NCBI RefSeq assembly: GCF_900114215.1
Contig: NZ_FOSG01000004.1
Location: forward strand, 62,001-126,000
From: Streptomyces mangrovi
GTDB taxonomy: Bacteria > Actinomycetota > Actinomycetes > Streptomycetales > Streptomycetaceae
Length of the DNA: 64,000 nucleotides
Direction: 5' to 3'
This document shows, one piece after another, positions 15,899 through 24,265 of the stretch. A program made the position numbers and the translations under genes. How positions within the stretch are numbered: position 1 is the stretch's first letter; every line of letters begins with the position of its first letter. The notes under the pieces are model-generated. The model was not told the origin of the DNA. It worked only from the letters and a program-made list of their open reading frames with translations, and did not search any database.

Positions 15899-17371
15899 TT
15901 GTTCGAGGCTGCCGGAACGCGGGTCGCCGAGGCGCCCGCGGACTTGGCCGAGCCGTTACGCGTTCGCACGCGGGACGGGAAGCGGAAGACGAGGGGAAGA
16001 CCGGGGGCCGGCCGGCGCCTTCCACCGGCTCTGGCGGTGGATGTGCTGGGCGCCGCACTGCCGGCCGGCGCGCTGGGCGCCGCAGGGGGAGGGCCGGGCC
16101 CGCTGCCGGCCGCCGCGGTCGTCGGCGCCGCGTGGCCGCTGATCGCGGCACTGAGGGGACGCTACGCGGCACAGGAGGCGGGGGAGAGCGGAGCCGTGCT
16201 GCCGGTGTTCCGCGACTGGCTGGCGATGCTGGGCCTGCTCGCCGCGGTGTGCGTGACGGTGCGGCTGGAGGTGTCGGCCGGAACGTGGCTGCCCGCCCTC
16301 CTTCCCTGCCTGGCGCTGACCGCCGCCCACCGCGGACTGGCCCACCGGCGCACCCTGGCACGGCGACGCCAGGCGCGGGGGCTGCGGCGGGTACTGGTGG
16401 TGGGGGAGGCGGGGGCCGCGGACGGCCTGACGGCCCGGATGGGCGCCCGCACCGACGACGAGTACGTGGTGGTCGGCGGCTGCGTGCCCGGGGGATTTGA
16501 GAGACCCGAAGACGCCGCGGACGCCGAGGGGGCGGTGGACACCGCCACCGTCCTCGAACGCGCGGCGGAACTCGGCGCCGACACGGTCTTCGTCGTCCCC
16601 GGGCGGTGGACGACGGGGGAGGGGCTGCGCCGGCTGGCCCGGACCCTGCACGACGACGGCCGGAGCCTGGCCGTCGTGCCCGGCCTCGTCGACGTCTCGC
16701 GGCGCCGGCTGCGGCTGACCCGGGCCGCGGGGATGACCGTGCTCCATGTGGAGCCGGCGCCCCGGCGGGGGCTGCCGGTACTGCTCAAGCGGATCACCGA
16801 CCGGGTGGGCGCTCTGCTGCTGACCGCGGTGCTCTCGCCCGTCCTGCTGGGTGTGGCGGCGGCGGTGCGCCTGTCGTCGCCGGGGCCGGTGATCTACCGG
16901 CAGCTCCGCGTCGGACAGGGGCGGCGGCCGTTCCCGATGTGGAAGTTCCGCACGATGGTGGAGGCCGCCGACCGGATGCGCCCGGCGCTGGAGGCGGCGA
17001 ACGAGCACGACGGGGCGATGTTCAAGATCCGCGAGGACCCCCGGGTCACCCCGCTGGGCCGCTTTCTGCGCCGCTACTCCCTGGACGAGCTGCCCCAGCT
17101 GTTCAACGTGCTGGCCGGCCACATGTCGCTGGTGGGACCGCGCCCGCCGCTGCCCGAGGAGGTGGAGCGCTATGACGACACCGAGCTGCGCAGACTGTCG
17201 GTCAAGCCGGGGATCACGGGGCTGTGGCAGGTCAGCGGGCGGTCCGACCTGTCGTGGGACGAGACCGTCGCGCTCGATCTGAGGTACGTGGACAACTGGT
17301 CCTACGCCGGGGACGTCGGCATCCTGGCCCGCACCTTCCGCGCCGTGGTGAGCGCCCGTGGCGCGTACTAG
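15899..17371 (+). CDS. Polyprenyl glycosylphosphotransferase priming exopolysaccharide synthesis (WbaP/CpsE-like)
   Basis: 490 residues. The N-terminal half has several hydrophobic segments plus a Rossmann-like CoA-binding-type region; the C-terminal 200 residues are a bacterial sugar transferase domain: GQGRRPFPMWKFRTM, FKIREDPRVTPLGRFLRR, LDELPQLFNVLAGHMSLVGP and GITGLWQVSGRSD. It transfers a sugar-1-phosphate from UDP-sugar to undecaprenyl phosphate at the membrane, the first step of repeat-unit assembly. A TTG start at 15899 is the only start after the in-frame TAG at 15884, with a G-rich ribosome-binding site. Codon 20 is TTA, implying bldA-dependent translation. Confidence 0.92.
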   Translation: MFEAAGTRVAEAPADLAEPLRVRTRDGKRKTRGRPGAGRRLPPALAVDVLGAALPAGALGAAGGGPGPLPAAAVVGAAWPLIAALRGRYAAQEAGESGAVLPVFRDWLAMLGLLAAVCVTVRLEVSAGTWLPALLPCLALTAAHRGLAHRRTLARRRQARGLRRVLVVGEAGAADGLTARMGARTDDEYVVVGGCVPGGFERPEDAADAEGAVDTATVLERAAELGADTVFVVPGRWTTGEGLRRLARTLHDDGRSLAVVPGLVDVSRRRLRLTRAAGMTVLHVEPAPRRGLPVLLKRITDRVGALLLTAVLSPVLLGVAAAVRLSSPGPVIYRQLRVGQGRRPFPMWKFRTMVEAADRMRPALEAANEHDGAMFKIREDPRVTPLGRFLRRYSLDELPQLFNVLAGHMSLVGPRPPLPEEVERYDDTELRRLSVKPGITGLWQVSGRSDLSWDETVALDLRYVDNWSYAGDVGILARTFRAVVSARGAY

Positions 17372-17411
17372 GAACGGCCGGACGGGCGCCGGGGCGGGCG
17401 GCGCGGCCGGG

Positions 17412-18356
17412 TCAGCCCGGCTCGGCCGCCCCGCGCCAGGCGCGGTGGGTGGCGGCGATCCCCTCGGCCAGGCCGATCGAGGGGGACCAGCCCAGCGCCC
17501 TCATCCGGCCGACGTCGAGCAGCTTGCGCGGGGTGCCGTCCGGCTTGGCGGGGTCGAAGGCGATCCGGCCCTCGTAACCCACCACCGAGGCGACCAGCTC
17601 GGCCAGCTCGCGGATCGTCAGGTCCTCGCCGCAGCCGACGTTGACCGGCTCGTCGCCGTCGTAACGGCGCAGCAGCACCTCGCAGGCGGCGGCCAGATCG
17701 TCCACGTGCAGGAACTCGCGGCGGGGGCTGCCGGTGCCCCACAGCACCACCTCCTTCGCGCCCTTCTCGCGGGCCTCGTGGAAGCGGCGGATGAGCGCGG
17801 GCAGGACGTGCGAGGTCTCGGGGTCGAAGTTGTCGCCGGGGCCGTAGAGGTTGGTGGGCATCGCCGCTATGTAGGAGGCTCCGAACTGCCGCCGGTAGGA
17901 CTGGACCTGGACGATCCCGGCGATCTTGGCGACGGCGTACGCCTGGTTCGTCGGCTCCAGCGGGCCGGTCAGCAGGGCGCTCTCGGTGATCGGCTGCTCG
18001 GCGTGCTTGGGGTAGATGCAGCTCGACCCGAGGAAGAGCAGCCGGCGCACCCCGGCGGCGTACGCGCCGCCGATCACGCCGAGCTGGATGCGGAGATTGT
18101 CCTCCAGGAACTGCACGGGGAAGGTGCTGTTGGCCATGATCCCGCCCACCTTCGCGGCGGCCAGGACCACGGCGTCGGGCCGGATGTCGCGCAGGTGGGC
18201 GGCGGTGGCCGCGCCGTCGCGCAGGTCGAGTTCGGCGCGGGTACGGGTCAGCACCTCGTAGCCCCGGGCGGACAGGCGCCGGGCCACGGCGGAGCCGACC
18301 AGGCCGCGGTGCCCCGCGACGAAGACGCGGGCGGGCGGGGGCAGCAGATCGTCCAT
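17412..18356 (-). CDS. fcl: GDP-L-fucose synthase
   Basis: 314 residues, normal for GDP-4-keto-6-deoxy-D-mannose epimerase/reductase, an extended [17 protein letters not shown] binds NADPH, GSSCIYP carries the catalytic serine and [10 protein letters not shown] the Tyr-Lys pair; [20 protein letters not shown] and [15 protein letters not shown] are family signatures. It completes GDP-L-fucose from the product of Gmd, which is encoded divergently next door. ATG at 18356 was chosen; CAGAAT ends seven bases upstream, a leaderless-type start. A GTAAGCCCCT element shared with the other divergent promoter of the locus lies 20 bases upstream. Confidence 0.93.
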   Translation of the reverse strand: MDDLLPPPARVFVAGHRGLVGSAVARRLSARGYEVLTRTRAELDLRDGAATAAHLRDIRPDAVVLAAAKVGGIMANSTFPVQFLEDNLRIQLGVIGGAYAAGVRRLLFLGSSCIYPKHAEQPITESALLTGPLEPTNQAYAVAKIAGIVQVQSYRRQFGASYIAAMPTNLYGPGDNFDPETSHVLPALIRRFHEAREKGAKEVVLWGTGSPRREFLHVDDLAAACEVLLRRYDGDEPVNVGCGEDLTIRELAELVASVVGYEGRIAFDPAKPDGTPRKLLDVGRMRALGWSPSIGLAEGIAATHRAWRGAAEPG

Positions 18357-18375
18357 GGCGCGCATTCTGTCAGGG

Positions 18376-18385
18376 AGGGGCTTAC
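18376..18385. promoter_or_regulatory. Shared 10-mer, copy 1, in the fcl-gmd divergent region
   Basis: AGGGGCTTAC occurs here and again at 22561-22570, the two divergent promoter regions of the exopolysaccharide locus. In each case its complement lies 20-33 bases before a minus-strand start. Candidate site for a common regulator, but a 10-base match could be chance. Confidence 0.3.
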
Positions 18386-18493
18386 TTTCTCCCGACTTTC
18401 GCTGAAACATGGCCAGTTGCCGCCCGGAGCCCGTCCCGCTCCGGCGCCCGGCCGGACACGGGCCGACACCAGACCACCTGTGGGGGGAACACC

Positions 18494-19507
18494 ATGCCGC
18501 GTACCGCTGTGATCACGGGCATCACCGGGCAGGACGGCTCCTATCTGGCCGAACTGCTGCTGGACAAGGGCTACACCGTGCACGGCCTGATGAGACGCTC
18601 GTCCAGCTTCAACACCGAGCGCATCGACCACATCTACCAGGACCCGCACACCCCCGGCCGCCGGCTCGTCCTGCACCACGCCGACCTCGCCGACGGGGTC
18701 GCGCTGGTGAACCTGCTGCGCGACATCCGGCCGGACGAGGTGTACAACCTGGGGGCCCAGTCCCACGTCCGCGTCTCCTTCGACGCGCCCCTGTACACCG
18801 GCGAGGTGACCGGGCTCGGCGCCTTACGGCTGCTGGAGGCGATCCGGGCCGGCGGCGTGGAGACCAGGCTGTACCAGGCCTCCTCCTCGGAGATGTTCGG
18901 CTCCACCCCGCCACCGCAGAACGAGACCACACCCTTCCATCCGCGCAGCCCGTACGGCTGCGCCAAGGTGATGGCGTACTGGGCCACCGTCAACTACCGG
19001 GAGGCGTACGGCCTCCACGCCGTCAACGGCATCCTCTTCAACCACGAGAGCCCGCGCCGCGGCGAGACCTTCGTCACCCGCAAGATCACCCGCGCCGTGG
19101 CCCGGATCCGGGCGGGCCTGCAGGAGCACCTCTACCTGGGCAACCTCGACGCCGTCCGCGACTGGGGCTACGCGCCCGAGTACGTCGAGGCCATGTGGCG
19201 CATGCTCCAGCGCGACGAGCCCGACGACTACGTGGTGGCCACCGGAGTGGCCGCGACCGTCCGCGACTTCCTCACCGCCGCCTTCGGCGCCGCGGGGCTG
19301 GACTGGGAGCGCCATGTGCGCTTCGACCCCAAGTACGAGCGTCCCGCCGAGGTGGACGCCCTGATCGGGGACGCCTCCAAGGCGCACAAGCTGCTGGACT
19401 GGTCCCCCAAGGTGCACTACGACGAGCTGGCCCGGATCATGGTCGAGGCCGATGTGGCGCAGCTGGACGCCGAACTGTCCGGCCGCCGAGTGCGGGTGGA
19501 CCGTTGA
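18494..19507 (+). CDS. gmd: GDP-mannose 4,6-dehydratase
   Basis: 337 residues. [20 protein letters not shown] is the NADP-binding loop, [16 protein letters not shown] and ASSSEMFGS carry catalytic residues, [10 protein letters not shown] the Tyr-x3-Lys pair, and [19 protein letters not shown] is a Gmd signature. It converts GDP-D-mannose to GDP-4-keto-6-deoxymannose, the substrate of the neighbouring fcl. Mannose activation genes (manB, manC) are not in this window and must be supplied elsewhere. Codon 111 is TTA (18824-18826), so production of deoxymannose sugar should need the bldA tRNA. GGGGGGAA precedes the ATG. It heads a five-cistron stretch with TTGA and ATGA overlaps. Confidence 0.96.
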   Translation: MPRTAVITGITGQDGSYLAELLLDKGYTVHGLMRRSSSFNTERIDHIYQDPHTPGRRLVLHHADLADGVALVNLLRDIRPDEVYNLGAQSHVRVSFDAPLYTGEVTGLGALRLLEAIRAGGVETRLYQASSSEMFGSTPPPQNETTPFHPRSPYGCAKVMAYWATVNYREAYGLHAVNGILFNHESPRRGETFVTRKITRAVARIRAGLQEHLYLGNLDAVRDWGYAPEYVEAMWRMLQRDEPDDYVVATGVAATVRDFLTAAFGAAGLDWERHVRFDPKYERPAEVDALIGDASKAHKLLDWSPKVHYDELARIMVEADVAQLDAELSGRRVRVDR

Positions 19508-20040
19508 GCGCCCCGGCCGCCGGGCGCCGGCTGCGCGGCTTCACCGGCGCCGGCTACGACAAGCAGCGCGGCCTGCTGGTCCAGGCCGCCTGGTTCGCCG
19601 CGCTCAACCTGCTCTTCGTCAAGTGGTGGTTCCCGCCGCGCTGGCGCCCGGCGCTGCTGCGGGCCTTCGGCGCGCGCGTGGGGCAGCGGGTCCTCATCCG
19701 GCACCGGGTGCGCGTGCAGTGGCCCTGGAAGCTGGCCGTCGGCGACGACGTGTGGATCGGCGAGGGCGCCTGGCTGATCAACCTGGAGCCGATCACCATC
19801 GAGAGCGATGTGTGCGTCTCCCAGGAGGCGGTGCTGTGCACCGGCAGCCACCAGCGGCACTCGCCCACCTTCGAGTTCGACAACGCCCCCGTCCGTCTGG
19901 AGCGCGGCTGCTGGGTGGCCGCCCGCGCCCTGGTGCTGCGCGGCGTCACCGTCGGCGCGGGCGCGGTGGTCGGGGCCGGGGCGGTCGCCCACCGCGATCT
20001 CGCGCCGAAAGCCGTGCTCACCGCCGGAGGCACGCGATGA
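19504..20040 (+). CDS. WcaF-like sugar O-acetyltransferase
   Basis: 178 residues. A TTG start at 19504 overlaps the gmd stop (TTGA). The N-terminal [33 protein letters not shown] and the hexapeptide beta-helix ([60 protein letters not shown]) match the colanic-acid WcaF type, with the catalytic-type histidine in GSHQRHS. It should acetylate a sugar of the polysaccharide repeat unit in the cytoplasm. Strict coupling to gmd suggests the fucose-type residue is a plausible acceptor, though that is inference. Confidence 0.85.
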   Translation: MSAPAAGRRLRGFTGAGYDKQRGLLVQAAWFAALNLLFVKWWFPPRWRPALLRAFGARVGQRVLIRHRVRVQWPWKLAVGDDVWIGEGAWLINLEPITIESDVCVSQEAVLCTGSHQRHSPTFEFDNAPVRLERGCWVAARALVLRGVTVGAGAVVGAGAVAHRDLAPKAVLTAGGTR

Positions 20041-21185
20041 GGATCGTCCACACCGTCACCCTCACCGGCGACGACGGTGCCTACGGCGGCCCGGTGAGCG
20101 TGGCCACCGGACAGTTGGCCGAACTCGCCGCACGCGGCCACGAGGTCGCGCTGGTCTCCCTGTGGCGCGGGCGCGCCGCGCCGCCGCGCACCCTGGACGG
20201 TGTGCCGCTGCGCGCCCACCGGGCCCGCACACTGGTGCCCGGCCAGGGCTTCCTCGGCCTGTTCCACCCCCGGCTGGTCCTCACCCTGTGGCGGCTGGCG
20301 GGCCGGGCCGACGTGCTGCACGTCCACGCCGGACGCGATCTGGTCTCCCTCGCGGCGCTGGCCGCCGCCGTACTGCGCCGCCGCCCCTTCGTCGTCCAGA
20401 CCCACGGGATGGTCCAGCCGCGCCGCTCGGCCGCCGTCCGCCTCTTCGACCGCTGCTACGTGCCCCTGCTGCGCAGGGCGCGCGCCGCGCTGGTGCTCAC
20501 CGAGGCCGAGGAGACCGGGCTGCGCAGGGTGCTGCGGCCGGGCGGCCCGCCGACGGTACGGCTGCCCAACGGCGTGAGGCCACCGGAGGAAGGGGAGGGC
20601 GAGCCGGAGGACCCGCCGGACGGGGCGGACGTGCTCTTCCTCGCCCGACTCCACCGGCGCAAGCGCCCCGAGGCGTTCGTGCGCATGGCCGCGCTGGTGC
20701 GCGCCGAGCACCCCGGGGTCTCCTTCACCCTGCACGGGGCCGACGAGGGCCGGCTGGCCCCGGTGCGCCGGCTGATCGCCGAGGAGGGGCTGGTGGAGGC
20801 GGTGGAGTACGGCGGACCGCTGGACCACGCCGCCGCCGTGCGGCGCATCGCCCGCGCCACCGTGTACGTCCTGCCCAGCGTGGACGAGCCGTTCCCGATG
20901 AGCGTGCTGGAGGCGCTGGCCGCGGGCACCCCCGTGGTCTGCACCGACAGCTGCGGGATCGCCGCCGAACTGGAGCGGCGCGAGGCCGCGCTGGTCACCG
21001 ACGGCTCCCCCGGGGCGCTGGCCGACGCGGTGCTGAGCCTGCTGGAGGACCGGTCACTGCGCGAGCGCACCGCCGCGGCGGGCCGCGCGGCGGTGCGGGA
21101 GCGGTTCTCGGCGGCGGCCGTGGCCGACCGGCTGGAGAGGCTGTACGGGGCCGCCGCCGGCGCCGTCCGGCCCGGAGCGCGGTGA
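20037..21185 (+). CDS. GT4-family glycosyltransferase
   Basis: 382 residues, GT-B fold. ATG overlaps the acetyltransferase stop (ATGA). N-domain: HTVTLTGDDGAYGGPVSVA and VLHVHAGRDLVSLAA; C-domain: VLFLARLHRRKRPEAFVRM, RRIARATVYVLPSVDEPFPMSVLEALAAGTPVV, where the E-x7-E nucleotide-sugar site is DEPFPMSVLE. It should add one sugar to the lipid-linked repeat unit; donor unknown, possibly GDP-fucose given its operon. A Glu/Pro-rich insertion (PPEEGEGEPEDPP) interrupts the interdomain linker. Convergent with the next glycosyltransferase. Confidence 0.9.
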   Translation: MRIVHTVTLTGDDGAYGGPVSVATGQLAELAARGHEVALVSLWRGRAAPPRTLDGVPLRAHRARTLVPGQGFLGLFHPRLVLTLWRLAGRADVLHVHAGRDLVSLAALAAAVLRRRPFVVQTHGMVQPRRSAAVRLFDRCYVPLLRRARAALVLTEAEETGLRRVLRPGGPPTVRLPNGVRPPEEGEGEPEDPPDGADVLFLARLHRRKRPEAFVRMAALVRAEHPGVSFTLHGADEGRLAPVRRLIAEEGLVEAVEYGGPLDHAAAVRRIARATVYVLPSVDEPFPMSVLEALAAGTPVVCTDSCGIAAELERREAALVTDGSPGALADAVLSLLEDRSLRERTAAAGRAAVRERFSAAAVADRLERLYGAAAGAVRPGAR

Positions 21186-21265
21186 GGCGCCGCGGGCGGC
21201 CCGCACCGCCGCCGCACCGCCCCGCACCGGCGCACCGCCCCGCGCCCGTGTGCCGTACCCGTCCG

Positions 21266-22528
21266 TCATCCGGCGGTCGACGCCTCCCGCAGCAGGGCGG
21301 TGATCCGCTCCAGACCGGCCCGGCGGCTCAGCCGCCGCTCGACGTACTCGCGCCCCCGCGCGCCCAGTTCGGCGCACCCGCCGGGATCGCCGGCCAGCCG
21401 ACGGACCGCCTCCAGCAGGGCCTCGGGGTCCTCCGCGGGCACCACCACCCCGGCGCCGGAGCGCTCGACCTCCCGCGCGGTGCCGCTGCCCGCGGCGACG
21501 GAGGCGACCACCGGACGTCCGGCCGTGAAGTACGAGGTCAGCTTGGACGGCAGACTCATGTCCAGCACCGATGCCCGCTGGGTGACGGCCAGTACGTCCG
21601 CGGCGGCCAGGACCTCGGGGAACTCCTCCGCGTCCGCGGGCGGGAGGAAGTCCAGCGACTCCACCCCCCGGGCCAGCTCCCGCAGATACTCGCGCCGGTG
21701 CCCCTCGCCCATCAGCACCACCCGCACTGTGCCACCCGTCTCGCCGGCCGGGGCGCCGTCCCGGCCGGCGAGACGGGCGGTCTCCACCAGCACCTCCAGC
21801 CCCTGCTTGAGGCCCATGTTCCCCGAGTGCAGCACCACGGTGGTGTCCTCGGGCCAGCCCAGCCGGGCCCTGGTCCGCGCGCGGTCGCCGCCGGGGGCGC
21901 GCACATGCGTCCAGTTGGGCACCACCCGCACCCGCTCGCGCGGCACCCCCATGGCCGCCACCCGGCCGGCGAACGACTCGTGCACCACCCCCACCAGCGC
22001 CGCCGAGCGCAGCACCCGGCCCTCCACGCCCCCGGCGAACGAGGCGACCCGGCCGCCGCCGCTCATCCCGCTCTGCCCGGCCGCCGCGCCCATCAGGTCC
22101 TGGACGACCACCGCGTGCGGCACCCCGGCGCGCCGGGCGATGCGGGCACCGAGCACACCTCCGGCCAGGCTGGGCATCTGGGAGAGCACCACGTCCGGGC
22201 GGACGCGCGGCGGCGCCGCGACGCCGTGCGCCAGGACGCTGGCCTCGAACAGACCCCGGCGCAGCGCCGTCTGCCGCCGCGGCACGGTGTGCCTGCGGCG
22301 GTGGACGGTCACGCCCTCGCGCGCCTCGCGCACCCGCCACCTGCCCCGGTACTCCTCGTGCACCCGCCACGCCGGGTAGTGCGGCATCCCGGCGAGCACA
22401 TGGGTGTCGGCGCCCAGCGAGGCCAGGTGCTCGGCGATCTGCGCCGAGTACGGTCCGATGCCGGCGTGCTCCGGCGCGTAGTTGGTCGAGACCACGAGCA
22501 CGCGGCGGCCCGCGAACGAGTCCAGCAC
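21266..22528 (-). CDS. WbuB-like GT4 glycosyltransferase
   Basis: 420 residues. GTG at 22528 follows a GGGGGG ribosome-binding site at six bases. N-domain: VLVVSTNYAPEHAGIGPYSAQIAEHL and GMPHYPAWRVHEEYRGR, typical of WbuB/WcaI; C-domain: TTVVLHSGNMGLKQGLEVL, DMSLPSKLTSYFTAGRPVV. WbuB members transfer fucose-type or N-acetyl-fucosamine residues in O-antigen and colanic acid synthesis, which fits a GDP-fucose locus. TACGAT (22557-22562 complement) is a possible -10. Transcribed alone on the minus strand, divergent from the polymerase-like gene. Confidence 0.9.
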   Translation of the reverse strand: MLDSFAGRRVLVVSTNYAPEHAGIGPYSAQIAEHLASLGADTHVLAGMPHYPAWRVHEEYRGRWRVREAREGVTVHRRRHTVPRRQTALRRGLFEASVLAHGVAAPPRVRPDVVLSQMPSLAGGVLGARIARRAGVPHAVVVQDLMGAAAGQSGMSGGGRVASFAGGVEGRVLRSAALVGVVHESFAGRVAAMGVPRERVRVVPNWTHVRAPGGDRARTRARLGWPEDTTVVLHSGNMGLKQGLEVLVETARLAGRDGAPAGETGGTVRVVLMGEGHRREYLRELARGVESLDFLPPADAEEFPEVLAAADVLAVTQRASVLDMSLPSKLTSYFTAGRPVVASVAAGSGTAREVERSGAGVVVPAEDPEALLEAVRRLAGDPGGCAELGARGREYVERRLSRRAGLERITALLREASTAG

Positions 22529-22560
22529 AGCCGTCCCCCCTTCGAAGACGCGGTCATCGT

Positions 22561-22570
22561 AGGGGCTTAC
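22561..22570. promoter_or_regulatory. Shared 10-mer, copy 2, in the glycosyltransferase/polymerase divergent region
   Basis: Second copy of AGGGGCTTAC, beside the TACGAT hexamer proposed as the -10 of the minus-strand glycosyltransferase. The rest of the 180-base divergent region includes a relatively AT-rich patch at 22590-22620 that may hold the rightward promoter. Confidence 0.3.
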
Positions 22571-22708
22571 GGCCTCATCCGCTGCCAGAACACCAGAAAA
22601 GCCGATAAACGTAGTGAATCCGAGCAGTCCAACCCCGATCGAGCGCGAGAACCCGCCCGTGCCGCCCCGGACCGGGACCGGCGCGGAACGGGGGGAGGAG
22701 AACGGCTC

Positions 22709-24265
22709 ATGCCCGTGAGGGAACCGTCCCCGGCGGCGGAGCGGGCCGGGCGGCGCAGCGTCCCCGCGCTGTGCCTGTGCACCGTTGTGCTCGTCCTGCT
22801 GCTGCCCGCCCTGGTGCTGTACGGGCAGGACGTGCGCACCGGCGCCGCGTTCGCGGTGCAGTGCGTGGTGGTGGCCCACACCGGAGGGGCGCTGGCGCGG
22901 GTGCTGACCGACCCCCTGGTACGGGTGGTCGGCTTCGGCTTCTGGCTCTTCTGCTACGTCTGGCTGGGCCTGGCGCCGCTGGCCATGCTGGCGACCGACT
23001 CCTACCCCTGGGGCTTCGCCGTCGACGCCGGCACCGCCTTCACCTCGGCGGCCTTGGTGGAGACCGGACTGCTCGCCCACAGCGCCGGGTCGGCGCTGGC
23101 GGGACGGCGGACGCCGCGCACCTCACCCGTGCTCGAGCCGCTGCTCGCCCGCCGGATCACCCCCGTGCGCACCCTGCTGCTGTGCGGGCTGTCCCTGGCG
23201 CTGGCGGCCGTGCTGGTCCCCGCCCAGGGCGGCCCGGCGGCGTTCTTCCAGAGCCGCCAGGCCGTCAACGAGGCCGCCGCACAGGGAGATCCGGGCGGGG
23301 CCGCGGACCAGGCCCTGGCCGCCTGGAGCCTGTCGGTCCCGGCCTTCTGGGCGCTTCTCGCGCTGCTGTACGTGCCCCGCACCCCGGGCGGCGACCGGAC
23401 TCTGCGCGGAGTGCGGTGGATCCTGCTGCCCGTGCTGGTCGCGGTGAACGCCGTGGTGAACAACCCCGTCAGCCAGCCGCGCTTCTGGGCCGGGACGGTG
23501 CTGCTGACGCTTCTCTTCGCCGCCCCCGCGCTGTGCCGGCCGCGGGCCTTCCGGGCGGGGGCGGCCACCGTCACCGCCGTGGTGCTCCTGGTGTTCCCCT
23601 ACAGCGACTACTTCCGCCACGAGCGGCGCGAGCCGGTCGAGATCGTCTCGCTCGCCGAGCAGTTCACCTCCAACGGCGACTACGACGCCTTCCAGCAGAT
23701 CGCCACCGGCGTCGACCACGTACGGGAGAGGGGCCACCGGATGCGGGACGCGCTCGGGCCGCCGCTGTTCTTCGTGCCGCGCGCCGTCTGGCCCGGCAAG
23801 CCCGGCGACGCGGGCGTCACCCTGGCCCGGCACGCCGGCTACTCCTTCGAGAACCTCTCCGCGCCGCTGTGGATCGAGAGCTACATGTGGGCCGGCCTCC
23901 CCGGGGTCGTCGCCGTCTTCGCCCTGTTCGGGGCGGCGGGACGGCGCATCGACGGCGTACGGCACCGGCTGCGCGAACACGGCGGTACGCTCGCGGCCCT
24001 GGCCGTGACCGCGTTCGGCTTCTACCAGATCATCCTGCTGCGCGGCAGCCTGCTGTTCGTGATGGGACCGCTCACCCTGCTGCTCCTGGCACCCGTACTG
24101 ATCACCGGAAGACCGGGCCGGACGGCGTCCGGGCGGCCGTACCCCGAGTCCCCCTCCGAGCCGCCGGCGGACCCGGCGACGGCACCCGGCCCCGTGCCCG
24201 CGGGCGCCGCGTCCCGCACCCGCACCACCTTCTCGACCACCTCCACAGGAGAAGCACGCACGTGA
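22709..24265 (+). CDS. Wzy-like polysaccharide polymerase, polytopic membrane protein
   Basis: 518 residues with about ten to twelve hydrophobic segments. A large extracytoplasmic loop (about residues 300-400: DYFRHERREPVEIVS, GLPGVVAVFALFG) and a sequence such as FVPRAVWPGKPGDAG match O-antigen-polymerase-like proteins from gram-positive loci. It would join repeat units on the outer face of the membrane. ATG at 22709 is preceded by GGGGGAGGAG. The C-terminal 60 residues are Pro/Ser/Thr-rich and cytoplasmic. The stop overlaps the next start (GTGA), coupling it to the chain-length-type protein. Identification rests on topology, loop and locus context. Confidence 0.75.
   Translation: MPVREPSPAAERAGRRSVPALCLCTVVLVLLLPALVLYGQDVRTGAAFAVQCVVVAHTGGALARVLTDPLVRVVGFGFWLFCYVWLGLAPLAMLATDSYPWGFAVDAGTAFTSAALVETGLLAHSAGSALAGRRTPRTSPVLEPLLARRITPVRTLLLCGLSLALAAVLVPAQGGPAAFFQSRQAVNEAAAQGDPGGAADQALAAWSLSVPAFWALLALLYVPRTPGGDRTLRGVRWILLPVLVAVNAVVNNPVSQPRFWAGTVLLTLLFAAPALCRPRAFRAGAATVTAVVLLVFPYSDYFRHERREPVEIVSLAEQFTSNGDYDAFQQIATGVDHVRERGHRMRDALGPPLFFVPRAVWPGKPGDAGVTLARHAGYSFENLSAPLWIESYMWAGLPGVVAVFALFGAAGRRIDGVRHRLREHGGTLAALAVTAFGFYQIILLRGSLLFVMGPLTLLLLAPVLITGRPGRTASGRPYPESPSEPPADPATAPGPVPAGAASRTRTTFSTTSTGEART

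Noticed and set aside
15832..16500. A 222-codon ORF starting at a Shine-Dalgarno-preceded ATG
   Set aside because: Its sequence is Gly/Arg-rich without homology and overlaps the priming transferase in another frame; the ATG may matter only through the G6 tract noted in the findings.
17372..17411. Terminator between the priming transferase and fcl
   Set aside because: The 40 bases are GC-rich with only short, imperfect inverted matches, so I do not assign a terminator.
21198..21240. GCACCG-rich repeated stretch between the two convergent glycosyltransferases, considered as a CRISPR-like or regulatory repeat
   Set aside because: The repeats are six bases, irregular and without spacers; it is ordinary GC-rich intergenic sequence, at most a weak terminator.
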